Assembly (NCBI RefSeq): GCF_002869745.1 | Contig: NZ_PNOS01000014.1 | Location: 28,848-92,847, forward strand | Reading direction: 5' to 3' | Origin: Oceaniglobus roseus | Lineage (GTDB): Bacteria; Pseudomonadota; Alphaproteobacteria; Rhodobacterales; Rhodobacteraceae | DNA: 64,000 bases | In this document: piece after piece, positions 34,886 through 44,276 of the stretch | How the letters are laid out: every line of letters starts with the position of its first letter | Numbering within the stretch: position 1 is the stretch's first letter | Made by a program: the position numbers and the translations under genes | The notes under the pieces: generated by a model | What the model saw: only the letters and a program-made list of their open reading frames with translations | Told to the model about the DNA's origin: nothing | Database searches by the model: none

Positions 34886-36139
34886 GTGCGATACTCGGCC
34901 CTGAGGATCCTGAAGGAAGGCCTGACCGGCAACCGCGGCTGGAAACCCGTCTGGCGCGATCCCGCCCCGAAATCCGAATACGACATCGTCATCATCGGCG
35001 GCGGCGGTCACGGTCTCTCCACCGCCTACTACCTCGCGAAGGAGCACGGGCTCACGAACGTCGCCGTGCTGGAGAAGGGCTATATCGGCGGCGGCAACGT
35101 GGGGCGGAACACCACCATCGTGCGCGCGAACTACTTTCTGCCGGGGAATTCAGAGTTCTACAGCCATTCCCTCAAGCTCTGGGAAGGGCTCGAGACCGAC
35201 CTGAACTACAACGTGATGCACTCCCAGCGGGGGCTCATCAACCTGTTCCACTCCGACGGCCAGCGCGACGCCTTCGCGCGCCGCGGCAACGCCATGATCA
35301 ACCGCGGCGACGACGCGGTGCTGCTCGACCGCGAGGGCGTGCGCAAACACCTCCCCTACCTCGACTTCGACAACGTCCGCTTCCCGATCTACGGCGGCCT
35401 CCTCCACCCCCGCGGCGGCACCGCCCGCCACGATGCCGTCGCCTGGGGCTATGCCCGCGGCGCCGACGGCCGGGGCGTCGACCTGGTCCAGAACTGCGAG
35501 GTGACGGGCATCGACGTCAATGGCGGAAAAGTGCAAGGCGTCCGCACGTCCCGAGGGGTGATCCGGGCGAAGAAGGTCGGAATTGTGGTGGCCGGCCGCT
35601 CGGGCCAGGTGGCGGCCATGGCGGGCATGCGGCTGCCGATCGAGAGCCACATCCTCCAGGCCTTCGTCACCGAGGGGCTGAAGCCGGTGATCGACCATGT
35701 CGTCAGCTTCGGCATGGGCCATTTCTACATCTCGCAGTCCGACAAGGGCGGCCTCGTCTTCGGCGGCGACCTCGACTTCTACGCCTCCTACGCCGCACGG
35801 GGCAACCTGCCGATGAAGGAGCACGTGATGGAGGCGGCGATGACGCTGATGCCGGTGATCGGCAAGGCGAAGGTCCTGCGCTCCTGGGGCGGGATCATGG
35901 ACATGACCCCCGACGGCTCGCCGATCATCGACCGGACGGGCATCGACGGGCTCTACATCGATTGCGGCTGGTGCTACGGTGGCTTCAAGGCGGTGCCGGG
36001 CTCGGGCTTCGCCTTCGCCCACCTGATCGCGCAGGACGGGCCCCACGCATCGGCGGCGAAGTTCCGTCTGGACCGGTTCCGCACCGGCCGCGGCCTGATG
36101 GACGAGGAGGGGACCGGTGCGCAGCACAACCTGCACTGA
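34886..36139 (+). CDS. soxB: sarcosine oxidase subunit beta
   Basis: This 417-residue flavoprotein subunit of heterotetrameric sarcosine oxidase has family-standard length. The FAD-binding motif is DIVIIGGGGHGLSTAYYLAKEHG near residue 32. RNTTIVRANYFLPGNSEFY and DCGWCYGGFKAVPGSG near the C-terminus are SoxB signatures. The complex oxidises sarcosine to glycine, passing the methyl group to tetrahydrofolate and electrons to oxygen. GTG 34886 follows GCGGAGACACG and gives the standard N-terminus (RYSALRILKEGLTGNRGWKP); the frame is open upstream in shadow of the previous gene. Confidence 0.94.
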   Translation: MRYSALRILKEGLTGNRGWKPVWRDPAPKSEYDIVIIGGGGHGLSTAYYLAKEHGLTNVAVLEKGYIGGGNVGRNTTIVRANYFLPGNSEFYSHSLKLWEGLETDLNYNVMHSQRGLINLFHSDGQRDAFARRGNAMINRGDDAVLLDREGVRKHLPYLDFDNVRFPIYGGLLHPRGGTARHDAVAWGYARGADGRGVDLVQNCEVTGIDVNGGKVQGVRTSRGVIRAKKVGIVVAGRSGQVAAMAGMRLPIESHILQAFVTEGLKPVIDHVVSFGMGHFYISQSDKGGLVFGGDLDFYASYAARGNLPMKEHVMEAAMTLMPVIGKAKVLRSWGGIMDMTPDGSPIIDRTGIDGLYIDCGWCYGGFKAVPGSGFAFAHLIAQDGPHASAAKFRLDRFRTGRGLMDEEGTGAQHNLH

Positions 36140-36214
36140 AACGACCGGCGATGCGCGGGACGAGGGTGCGGGACCGCGGCTCTGCCGTCTTGCCGAAGGC
36201 AAGCTTCGGCCAGA

Positions 36215-36243
36215 CCCCCGGGATATTTGTGAAGCAAAGATGG
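36215..36243 (-). repeat. dispersed 29-bp repeat, copy 2
   Basis: An exact reverse-complement copy of 7929-7957, located in the 135-base spacer between soxB and soxD. The neighbouring GAAGGCAAGCTTCGGCC forms a short hairpin on its left side (GCCGAAGGC/AAGCTTCGGC). Its position inside the otherwise tightly packed soxBDAG operon parallels copy 1 inside urtBC. Confidence 0.8.
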
Positions 36244-36274
36244 ACGCACGTTTGCGCATGATCGGCGGTGCCGC

Positions 36275-36529
36275 GTGAGACTTCGGTGTCCCCTGTGCGG
36301 AGAGCGGGACATCCGCGAGTTCTCCTACACCGGCGCGGCGGTGCTGGCCCACCGGCCTGCGCCCGACTCGGGGGAGGCGGCGTGGGACGACTATGTTCAT
36401 CTCCGCGAGAACCCGGCGGGCGAGACGCGGGACCTCTGGTATCATGTCTCGGGCTGCGGCGCCTGGCTGGTGGTCACGCGGGACACGGTGAGCCACGCGG
36501 TCCACACCGTGGAGCTGGCGGCCCAATGA
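36275..36529 (+). CDS. soxD: sarcosine oxidase subunit delta
   Basis: This 84-residue small zinc subunit begins with RLRCPLCGERDIREFSY, the SoxD zinc site, and contains the family stretch WDDYVHLRENPAGETRDLWYHVSGC. It bridges the alpha and beta subunits in the heterotetramer. GTG 36275 has a weak ribosome site; it is preceded by the repeat-bearing spacer. Its stop overlaps the soxA ATG (ATGA). Confidence 0.93.
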   Translation: MRLRCPLCGERDIREFSYTGAAVLAHRPAPDSGEAAWDDYVHLRENPAGETRDLWYHVSGCGAWLVVTRDTVSHAVHTVELAAQ

Positions 36530-39441
36530 GGATCGCGGGGAAGGGTCCGGGCGATCCGGCGCGAAAGGTGCGCTTCACCTTCGACGGCAGGGTCGTCGAG
36601 GGGATCGAGGGCGACACAGTGGCGTCGGCGCTGCTGGCCAACGGCGTCAGGCTGATGGGGCGGTCGTTCAAGTATCACCGGCCGCGCGGCGTCGTGACGG
36701 CCGGGTCGGACGAGCCGAACGCGCTGGTGACCGTCGGGCGGGGCGCGGCGCAGGTGCCGAACGTGCGGGCGACGGTGCAGGAGATCTCCGAGGGGCTTGA
36801 GGTCCGGAGCCAGAACCGCTGGCCGTCGCTGGCCTGGGACGCGATGGAGGTGAACGATGTCGCCTGGCCGTTCCTGTCGGCGGGCTTCTACTACAAGACC
36901 TTCATGGGGCGGCCCGGCCTCTGGGAGAAGCTGTTCGAGCCGCTGATCCGCCGTGCCGCGGGGCTCGGGGCGCTCTCGGGCGAAGCGGCGCGCGACGACA
37001 GCAGCCGCGCCTTCGCCTTCTGCGACCTTCTCGTGATCGGCGCCGGGCCCGCGGGGCTCATGGCGGCGCTGACCGCGGGGCGGGCCGGGGCCGATGTCAT
37101 GCTGCTGGACGAGCAGGTGCGTCCCGGAGGGCGGCTGCTGGACGAGGACTGCGCGGTGGGCGGCCTCCCGGGCGCGGACTGGGTGGCGCAGGCGGTGGCC
37201 GAGCTCGACGCCCTGCCGAACGTGCGGCGCATGGCGCGCACCACCGTGACCGGCGCCTATGACGGCGGCACCTACGGCGCCCTGCAGCGGGGCGCGCCGG
37301 GCGCGCGGGTGCCCGAGACCTTCTGGCGGATCGTCGCGCGGCGTGCCCTGCTCTCAGCCGGGGCGCTCGAGCGCTCCATCGCCTTCCGCGACAACGACCG
37401 GCCGGGGATCATGGTCGCGGGGGCGGTGCGCAGCTTCCTCCACCGCTACGGCGTGGTGCCGGGGCGGTCGGTGGCCCTGTTCTGCAACAACGACGACGCC
37501 CACCGCACGGCGCGCGACCTGGCGGCGGCGGGGGTGCGGATCGCCGCGGTGATCGACACCCGCCTCGGCATCGCCACCGATGCCGATTGGCCGGTCCTTG
37601 CGGGGGCGGAGGTGATCGGCACCTCTGGGCGACTGGGGCTGGAGGAGGTGACGGTGCGGCAGGGCGATCGCATCCGCCACGTCCGCACCGACGTGCTGGC
37701 CGTCTCGGGCGGCTGGAACCCGGCGGTGCACCTCACCTGCCACATGAACGCTCGGCCGGTGTGGGACGAGTCCATCGCCGCCTTCGTGCCCCCCAAGGGC
37801 GCGGTGCCGGGACTGAGCGTCGCGGGGGCGGCGGCGGGCGTGTTCTCGACCCGCGACGCGCTGACGGGCGGAGCGGAAGGGGCGGCGGCGGCGCTCGGCG
37901 AAATCGGCATCGACGCCGCGCTGCCGGAGATCCCCGAGGCCGAGGATGCGCCCTACGTCATCGCCCCGCACTGGCTGGTGCCGGGCAAGGGGCGCGCCTG
38001 GCTCGACCTGCAGAACGATGTCACCGTGAAGGACGTGAGGCTCGCCGCGCAGGAGAACTTACGTTCGGTCGAGCACATGAAGCGCTACACCACGCAAGGC
38101 ATGGCGACGGACCAGGGAAAGGGGAGCAACGTCAATGCGCTGGCGGTGCTGGCCGATGCGACGGGCCGCGGCATTCCCGAGACCGGGACGACCACCTTCC
38201 GCCCGCCCTATACCCCCGTCTCCATCGCCGCCATGGGCGCGGGGGCGCAAGGGGCGGGCTTCGCGCCGCAGCGGTTCACCACGTCGGACGCGCAGAGCCG
38301 CCGGATGGGCGCGCCGATGGTCGAGGCGGGGCTCTGGTACCGCCCCTCGTATTTCCCGAAGGCGGGCGAGGCGACATGGCGCGAGGCCTGCGACCGCGAG
38401 GCGACGATGGTGCGCACCACGGTGGGGGTCTGCGACGTCTCGACCCTCGGCAAGATCGACCTCCAGGGGCCCGACGCGGGGGCGTTCCTCGATTTCGTCT
38501 ATACCAACACCTTCAGCACCCTGAAGGAGGGCCGCGTCCGCTATGGCCTGATGCTGCGCGAGGACGGGCATGTCATGGACGACGGCACCACCGCGCGGCT
38601 TGGCCCCCGGCATTTCGTGATGACGACGACCACCGCGGCGGCGGGCGCGGTGATGAAGCATCTCGACTTCGTGCAGCAGGTGCTGCGGCCGGAGCTGGAC
38701 GTGCGGTTCTGCTCGGTGACCGAGCAGTGGGCGCAGTTCGCCGTCGCCGGGCCGCGGTCGCGGCAGCTGGTGAACCGGCTGCTGGAGACGCCCGTCGACA
38801 ACGACAGCTTCCCCTACATGGCCTGCGGCGCGGTGACGGTGGCGGGGGTGGCGGGGCGGCTGTTCCGCATCTCCTTCTCGGGCGAGCACGCCTACGAGGT
38901 GGCGGTCCCCGCCCGGTACGGCGAAAGCCTGTTCCGCCTGCTGGTGGCCGAGGCCGAGGCGCTGGAGGGCGGGGCCTACGGGATGGAGGCGCTGAACGTG
39001 CTGCGGCTCGAGAAGGGCCATATCACCCACGCCGAGATCCACGGCCGCACCACCGCCTTCGACATCGGCATGGACCGGATGATCGCGCCGGCCAAGGACT
39101 GCATCGGCAAGACCATGGCGGCACGTCCCGGCCTTCTGGGCGAGGCGCGCGAGCAGATGGTCGGCCTGCGGCCCGTGCGGCGGGATGGCCGCTTCACCGC
39201 GGGGGCCTTCCTGTTCGCCGAGGACGCGCCGGCCGACAGCGACCACCAGCAGGGCTACCTGACCTCGGTCGGTCATTCGCCCGCGCTCGGGCACGCGCTG
39301 GCGCTCGGGTTCCTCAGGAACGGCAGGGCCCGCATGGGCGAGCGGCTGAGGATGGTGGACCATCTGCGCGGGGTCGAGACGCTGTGCGTGGTCTCCGATC
39401 CCGTCGCCTTCGACCCCGAGGGAGGGCGGCTGCGTGGCTAG
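36526..39441 (+). CDS. soxA: sarcosine oxidase subunit alpha
   Basis: This 971-residue subunit has an N-terminal ferredoxin-like domain (VRFTFDGRVVEGIEGDTVASALLANGVRLMGRSFKYHRPRG). Next comes an NAD/FAD Rossmann region (DLLVIGAGPAGLMAALTAGRAG near residue 167), and then a C-terminal aminomethyltransferase (GcvT) half from about residue 600 (CDVSTLGKIDLQGPDAGAFLDFVYTN) that transfers the methyl group to tetrahydrofolate. ATG 36526 overlaps the soxD stop. Upstream in-frame sequence to 36268 is shadow of soxD. Confidence 0.94.
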   Translation: MRIAGKGPGDPARKVRFTFDGRVVEGIEGDTVASALLANGVRLMGRSFKYHRPRGVVTAGSDEPNALVTVGRGAAQVPNVRATVQEISEGLEVRSQNRWPSLAWDAMEVNDVAWPFLSAGFYYKTFMGRPGLWEKLFEPLIRRAAGLGALSGEAARDDSSRAFAFCDLLVIGAGPAGLMAALTAGRAGADVMLLDEQVRPGGRLLDEDCAVGGLPGADWVAQAVAELDALPNVRRMARTTVTGAYDGGTYGALQRGAPGARVPETFWRIVARRALLSAGALERSIAFRDNDRPGIMVAGAVRSFLHRYGVVPGRSVALFCNNDDAHRTARDLAAAGVRIAAVIDTRLGIATDADWPVLAGAEVIGTSGRLGLEEVTVRQGDRIRHVRTDVLAVSGGWNPAVHLTCHMNARPVWDESIAAFVPPKGAVPGLSVAGAAAGVFSTRDALTGGAEGAAAALGEIGIDAALPEIPEAEDAPYVIAPHWLVPGKGRAWLDLQNDVTVKDVRLAAQENLRSVEHMKRYTTQGMATDQGKGSNVNALAVLADATGRGIPETGTTTFRPPYTPVSIAAMGAGAQGAGFAPQRFTTSDAQSRRMGAPMVEAGLWYRPSYFPKAGEATWREACDREATMVRTTVGVCDVSTLGKIDLQGPDAGAFLDFVYTNTFSTLKEGRVRYGLMLREDGHVMDDGTTARLGPRHFVMTTTTAAAGAVMKHLDFVQQVLRPELDVRFCSVTEQWAQFAVAGPRSRQLVNRLLETPVDNDSFPYMACGAVTVAGVAGRLFRISFSGEHAYEVAVPARYGESLFRLLVAEAEALEGGAYGMEALNVLRLEKGHITHAEIHGRTTAFDIGMDRMIAPAKDCIGKTMAARPGLLGEAREQMVGLRPVRRDGRFTAGAFLFAEDAPADSDHQQGYLTSVGHSPALGHALALGFLRNGRARMGERLRMVDHLRGVETLCVVSDPVAFDPEGGRLRG

Positions 39442-39964
39442 ACTTCAGGAAACCACCCCCGCCGCGGGGCTTGGCGCGGTCGAGATCGGCGGCTGGCGGC
39501 TGGCCGAGGCGGCGCCGGTGCCGATGGCGCTGGTGATGCCGCTGAAGGGGCAGGGCGCGGCGGTGTCGGAGGCCATGGAGCAGGCCCTCGGCACCGGCTT
39601 CCCGCAGCCGGGCCGCACCGCGCGCAACGGCGAGACCTGGGCGATCTGGGCAGGGCGGGAGCAGGCGCTGGTCCTCGGCGCGGTGCCCGCGCTCGACGGG
39701 GCCGCCGTCACCGACCAGTCCGACGCCTGGGCGATGTTCGACCTTTCGGGGCCGAACGTCGACCGGGTGCTGGCCCGGATCTGCCCGGTGGACCTGCGCC
39801 CCCGCGTCTTCCCCGAAGGCGCGACGGCGCGCACCCTGCTGGGCCACATGAGCGCCAGCATCACCCGGATCGCCCCCGAGACCCTCCGGATCCTCGTCTT
39901 CCGCTCGATGGCCCGCACCGCCCATCACGAGCTTGCGCGGGCGATGGAGCAGGCGGCCTTCTGA
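39434..39964 (+). CDS. soxG: sarcosine oxidase subunit gamma
   Basis: This 176-residue subunit overlaps soxA by 8 bases with a GTG start. It matches SoxG: VEIGGWRLAEAAPVPMALVMPL, WAIWAGREQALVLG and the aminomethyltransferase-like AMFDLSGPNVDRVLARICPVDLRPRVFPEG...HMSASITRI. It completes soxBDAG. The usual downstream partners (glyA, folD, purU) are not here; the next gene is convergent. Confidence 0.9.
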   Translation: MARLQETTPAAGLGAVEIGGWRLAEAAPVPMALVMPLKGQGAAVSEAMEQALGTGFPQPGRTARNGETWAIWAGREQALVLGAVPALDGAAVTDQSDAWAMFDLSGPNVDRVLARICPVDLRPRVFPEGATARTLLGHMSASITRIAPETLRILVFRSMARTAHHELARAMEQAAF

Positions 39965-39985
39965 CCGCCCGCCGGGGGGCCGGGT

Positions 39986-40324
39986 TCAGACCTGCTCGAC
40001 CGTCACCTTGTTCGAGTAGAAGGCGAGGTGCCCGGCGATCTCCTTCGCGCCGTCCTTCGGCGTCTCGTAGCTCCAGGCGGCGTCGCGGATCAGCTCGCTC
40101 TTGGTCTGCACCGAGTAGTAGGAGGCGTCGCCCTTGTGTGGGCAGTGGGTGGACGATGGCGATTTCTCGAGGAAGGCCATCGCGATGTCCTCGCGCGGGA
40201 AATAGATCACCGGGGCAAGGTCGCCCTCGCTCAGTTCCAGCGCGCGCGTGGTCTCGCCGATGACGGCGCCGCCCGCGCGCACGACCCACGTCGAACCCAG
40301 CTCCCGGATCTTGATCTCCGCCAT
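39986..40324 (-). CDS. DUF427 family protein
   Basis: This 112-residue protein matches DUF427: FPREDIAMAFLEKSPSSTHCPHKGDASYYSV (the conserved THCPxKGxAxYxxV core) and AWSYETPKDGAKEIAGHLAFYSNKVTVE. It is a small beta-fold domain whose activity is not established. Convergent with soxG, 21 bases apart. It is upstream of pepP in minus-strand order but 63 bases separate them from the other side, so co-transcription with the aminopeptidase is possible. Confidence 0.88.
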   Translation of the reverse strand: MAEIKIRELGSTWVVRAGGAVIGETTRALELSEGDLAPVIYFPREDIAMAFLEKSPSSTHCPHKGDASYYSVQTKSELIRDAAWSYETPKDGAKEIAGHLAFYSNKVTVEQV

Positions 40325-40387
40325 ACCTTGCCTCCCCGCACCATTATGGAACCGCGAGCCTAGCAGGGCGCGCGTGACAGGACCATG

Positions 40388-42202
40388 TCAGATCGGCGCG
40401 GTCGCGCGCAACAGCCAGTCGCGCACCTCCGCGCCGACCCGGTCCTTCAGCCGCTCGGCCACCTCGGCGTGATAGCCGTCGATCCAGGCGCGCTCCTGCG
40501 GCGACAGAAGCGCGGTGTCGATCAGGCGTCGGTCCAGCGGCGCGAAGGTCAGGGTGCGGAAGGCCAGCATCGCGCGGTCGTCCCCGCCCTCGATAGGCGC
40601 GGCCTCCTCCACGGCGACGAGGTTCTCGATCCGGATCCCGAAGGCGCCCTCCCGGTAATAGCCGGGCTCGTTGCTCAGGATCATCCCCGGCTCCAGCGGC
40701 ACATCGCTGATCCGGCTGATCCGTTGCGGCCCCTCGTGGACCGAGAGGTAGACGCCGACGCCGTGCCCCGTCCCGTGGTCGTAGTCCAGTCCGGCGGTCC
40801 AGAGCGGAAACCGCGCCAGCGCGTCCAGGTCGCGCCCCGCCAGACCCTTCGGCCAGCGGGCCCGGCTGACGGCGATCATGCCCTGCAGCACGCGGGTATA
40901 GCAGGCGCGGTGCTCGTCGGTCGGCTGGCCGATGGCGATGGTGCGGGTGATGTCGGTGGTGCCGTCCTCGTACTGCCCGCCCGAATCGACCAGCATCAGC
41001 TCGCCCGCTTGAAGCGCCCGGTCGGTGCCGGTGGTCACGCGGTAATGCACGATGGCGGCGTTGGGGCCCGAGCCCGCGATGGTGTCGAAGCTGATGTCCT
41101 TCAGCGCGTTGGTGGCACGGCGGAAGCCTTCCAGCGCGCGCACCACCTCGGTCTCGGTGACGCGCTTGCCGCGCTCCGCGATCTCCTCGCCCTGCTGGTC
41201 GAGCCAGTGGAGGAAGGCGCACATCGCCGCGCCGTCCCTCAGATGCGCCTCGCGGGTCGCCGCGATCTCGGCCGGGGTCTTGCGCGCCTTGGCGAGGATG
41301 CAGGGATCGGCGTCCCAGGCGATGGCGACGCCCGCCTCCTCCAGGATCCGCGAGACGGCGAGCGGCGCCGTCGCCTTGTCCACCCTGACCGGCCCGCCGA
41401 GGGTCGAAAGCGCGCCCTCGAAGGCCGCCACGGGGAAGATGCGGACCTCCGCGCCCAGATGATCCTCGAGCCCCTCGAACTTCGCCGGGTCGGCGAAGAC
41501 CGACACGGCGCCGTCGTCGCCGAGCAGGGCGAAGCACTGGACCACCGGGATCTTCGGCAGGTCGGCGCCGCGGATGTTCAGCAGCCAGCAGACCGAATCC
41601 GGCAGCGTCAGCACCGCCGTCGTCTGCCCGGCGCCCTTCAGCACCTCGGCCATCGCCGCCCGCTTGTCGCCATGGCTTCGGCCCGCGACGGTTTCCGGAA
41701 ACACGGTGGCGCGGCCCTGCGGCGGGGCGGGGCGGTCTTCCCAGATCGCGTCCACCAGGTTGCGCGAGGGCACCAGTTCCACGCCGCTCCTTTCCAGCGC
41801 GGTGCGCAGCGTCTCGATCTCGCCCGCGGTGTGCAGCCAGGGGTCGAAGCCCAGGCGCCCGCCCGCGGGCAGATGCTCTGCCAGCCAGGGTCCGGCTTTG
41901 GTCTCCGGCCAGTTCACAGGTGTGAATTCGTCCGCCACCTGCGCGCGCACCTGCACCCGGTAGCGGCCGTCGACGAAGACCCCGGCGATGTCCTTCAGCA
42001 CGGCACAGAACCCGGCCGAGCCGGTAAAGCCGGTCAGCCAGGCCAGCTTCTCGTCGCAAGGGGCGACGTATTCGCCCTGGTGCGCGTCGGCGCGGGGGAC
42101 GAGGAAGCCGTCCAGCCCCTCCGCCGCCATCGCCTGGCGCAGGGCCGCAAGCCGCGGCGGCCCCTGGTCCGGAGAGGTGCTTGCCTCGAAACTCTGGAAC
42201 AT
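40388..42202 (-). CDS. pepP: aminopeptidase P family protein (Xaa-Pro aminopeptidase)
   Basis: This 604-residue protein is of the long form: two creatinase-like N-terminal domains and a C-terminal pita-bread metallopeptidase domain. Metal ligands are visible as LMLVDSGGQYEDGTTDITRT (two Asp), GTGHGVGVYLSVHEGP (His), NEPGYY (Glu) and ENLVAVE (Glu). It cleaves N-terminal residues before proline, in the cytoplasm. ATG 42202 gives the typical MFQSFEASTSPDQGPPRL start. No special link with neighbouring cobT is apparent. Confidence 0.9.
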   Translation of the reverse strand: MFQSFEASTSPDQGPPRLAALRQAMAAEGLDGFLVPRADAHQGEYVAPCDEKLAWLTGFTGSAGFCAVLKDIAGVFVDGRYRVQVRAQVADEFTPVNWPETKAGPWLAEHLPAGGRLGFDPWLHTAGEIETLRTALERSGVELVPSRNLVDAIWEDRPAPPQGRATVFPETVAGRSHGDKRAAMAEVLKGAGQTTAVLTLPDSVCWLLNIRGADLPKIPVVQCFALLGDDGAVSVFADPAKFEGLEDHLGAEVRIFPVAAFEGALSTLGGPVRVDKATAPLAVSRILEEAGVAIAWDADPCILAKARKTPAEIAATREAHLRDGAAMCAFLHWLDQQGEEIAERGKRVTETEVVRALEGFRRATNALKDISFDTIAGSGPNAAIVHYRVTTGTDRALQAGELMLVDSGGQYEDGTTDITRTIAIGQPTDEHRACYTRVLQGMIAVSRARWPKGLAGRDLDALARFPLWTAGLDYDHGTGHGVGVYLSVHEGPQRISRISDVPLEPGMILSNEPGYYREGAFGIRIENLVAVEEAAPIEGGDDRAMLAFRTLTFAPLDRRLIDTALLSPQERAWIDGYHAEVAERLKDRVGAEVRDWLLRATAPI

Positions 42203-42275
42203 GCCCGACCCTTCCCCGCGCCTGTGGCTCTTTGCTGCCGGAAACCCCTGATAATCCGCGGCCCTGCGCCCGCGC

Positions 42276-44153
42276 TCAGCTTGCCCGCTTCATCCCCACG
42301 ACACGGGCCCGCGCCCGGGGATCGCTGTCGAACAGCGAGGCGAGCTGTTCCGTCATCGCGCCGGCCAGCTGTTCGACATCGGTGATCGTCACCGCGCGGT
42401 GGTAGTAGCGCGTCACGTCGTGGCCGATGCCGATGGCCAGAAGCTCCACCGCCTTCTTCCGCTCGACCATGGCGATCACGTCGCGCAGGTGTTTTTCAAG
42501 GTAGTTGGCCGGGTTCACCGACAGGGTGCTGTCGTCCACCGGCGCGCCGTCGGGGATCACCATCAGGATCCGGCGCGACTCGGGCCGGTGCGAGATCCGG
42601 CGGTGCGCCCATTCCAGGGCCTCGCCGTCGATGTTCTCCTTCAGCAGGCCCTCCTTCATCATCAGCCCGAGGTTCGTGCGGGCCCGCCGCCAAGGGGCGT
42701 CGGCGCTCTTGTAGATGATGTGGCGCAGGTCGTTGAGCCGCCCCGGAGCCTGGGGACGCCCGTCGGCCAGCCATGCCTCGCGCGCCTGTCCGCCCTTCCA
42801 GGCGCGGGTGGTGAAGCCCAGGATCTCGACCTTGACCTGGCAGCGCTCCAGCGTCCGCGCCAGCACGTCGGCGCAGATCGCGGCGATGCTGATCGGGCGG
42901 CCGCGCATGGAGCCCGAGTTGTCGAGCAGCAGCGTCACCACGGTGTCGCGGAATTCGGTGTCGCGCTCGACCTTGAAGGAAAGCGGCGTGGTCGGGTTGG
43001 CGACGACCCGGGCAAGGCGGCCGGCGTCCAGCGTGCCTTCCTCCAGGTCGAACTCCCAGCTGCGGGACTGCTGCGCCTGGAGGCGGCGCTGCAGCTTGTT
43101 CGCCAGCCGCCCCACGGCGCCCTTCAGGGGTTCGAGTTGCTGGTCGAGGTAGGCGCGCAGGCGTTCCAGCTCGGCCGGCTCGGCCAGGTCCTCGGCGCGG
43201 ATTTCCTCGTCGTGCCTGTCGTTGTAGACGCGGTAGTTCGGATCGGCCGCGGACGGGGGCGCCGGTGGCGGCGGCTCCATCGGCGCTTCGCCGTCGGGCA
43301 GCTCGGCCTCGTCGCCCATCTCGGTGTCGGCCATGTCGTCCATGGTGACGGTGGCCTGCGAGGGATCCTCGGTCTGCTCCTGGGACTGGTCGGGCGAGGC
43401 CTCGCTGTCCTCGCTGTCGTCCTGGTCGTCGCCCTGGCTGTCGGCGTTCTCGGGGTCGTCGCTGTCCTCCTGGGCCGCCTCGTCGTCCTCGGGATCCTCC
43501 ATGTCCGGATCGTCGCCCAGCTGGTCGCCGTATCCGAGATCCTCGATGATCTGGCGGGCGAAGCGGGCGAAATCGGCCTGGTTGGCGAGCTTGCCCTGCA
43601 ACCCCTCCAGCGTGCCGCCCGCCTTCTCCTCGAAGAAGCCGCGCCACAGCTCCATGATGTTCGACGCGCCCTCGGGCAGGGGGCGGCCGGTGGCGAGGTG
43701 GCGGATCATGTAGCCCGCGGCGACCGACATCGGGGCATCGGCGGCCTTCGTCACTTGGGCATAGCCCTTCTTCATCGCCTCGTTGGCGATCTTGGCGTCG
43801 ATGTTGCCCGCGGTGCCTGGCATGGTACGCGCGCCCACCGCCTCGCAGCGGGCTTCCTCCATCGCCTCGTAGAGGTCGCGGGCCATCTGGCCCTGGGGCG
43901 CGTAGCGATTGAAGGTGGCGGCGTCGTGGTGGCGGCGGCGCAGCGCATAGGCGTCGGCGGTGCCGCGGGCCAGCAGCACCTCGTCGCGGTTCAGGCGGCG
44001 GCTGATCTGGGGCAGGCGCACCGACTCGTTGCTCATCCCCGGCGGGTCGACCGAGTAGGTGACCGTCATCTCGGGGTCGTTCGCCATGACCTTGGTCGCC
44101 TCGGCCAAGGCCTTCTTGAACGGGTCGGCGGGGTTGTCGCTGGGCTTGCTCAT
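42276..44153 (-). CDS. cobT: aerobic cobaltochelatase subunit CobT
   Basis: This 625-residue protein has an N-terminal helical domain, an acidic low-complexity linker (about 215-290, [21 protein letters not shown]), and a C-terminal vWA domain with [13 protein letters not shown] near residue 410. With CobS (45905-46891) it forms the AAA+ motor complex that drives CobN to insert cobalt into hydrogenobyrinate diamide in aerobic B12 synthesis. The start is supported by [22 protein letters not shown], standard for the family. CobN is not in the window. Confidence 0.94.
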   Translation of the reverse strand: MSKPSDNPADPFKKALAEATKVMANDPEMTVTYSVDPPGMSNESVRLPQISRRLNRDEVLLARGTADAYALRRRHHDAATFNRYAPQGQMARDLYEAMEEARCEAVGARTMPGTAGNIDAKIANEAMKKGYAQVTKAADAPMSVAAGYMIRHLATGRPLPEGASNIMELWRGFFEEKAGGTLEGLQGKLANQADFARFARQIIEDLGYGDQLGDDPDMEDPEDDEAAQEDSDDPENADSQGDDQDDSEDSEASPDQSQEQTEDPSQATVTMDDMADTEMGDEAELPDGEAPMEPPPPAPPSAADPNYRVYNDRHDEEIRAEDLAEPAELERLRAYLDQQLEPLKGAVGRLANKLQRRLQAQQSRSWEFDLEEGTLDAGRLARVVANPTTPLSFKVERDTEFRDTVVTLLLDNSGSMRGRPISIAAICADVLARTLERCQVKVEILGFTTRAWKGGQAREAWLADGRPQAPGRLNDLRHIIYKSADAPWRRARTNLGLMMKEGLLKENIDGEALEWAHRRISHRPESRRILMVIPDGAPVDDSTLSVNPANYLEKHLRDVIAMVERKKAVELLAIGIGHDVTRYYHRAVTITDVEQLAGAMTEQLASLFDSDPRARARVVGMKRAS

Positions 44154-44200
44154 GGGTCAGATAAAGCACTGCGGCCCTGCCGGGGCAAGGGGCGCGGCCG

Positions 44201-44233
44201 ATACAAAAAGGGCGACCCCGCAAGGGGCCGCCC
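44201..44233 (-). terminator. intrinsic terminator after the PRC-barrel gene
   Basis: GGGCG-A-CCCC (44210-44219) pairs with GGGG-C-CGCCC (44224-44233) around GCAA, with one internal mismatch. On the minus strand the stem is followed by TTTTTGTAT (44209-44201), the clearest U-tract terminator in the window. It lies between the PRC-barrel gene stop and cobT and insulates cobT from it. Confidence 0.8.
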
Positions 44234-44276
44234 GACACTCGTTAAATGACTTCCTGCAATTCCGGGGAACGCTGGA

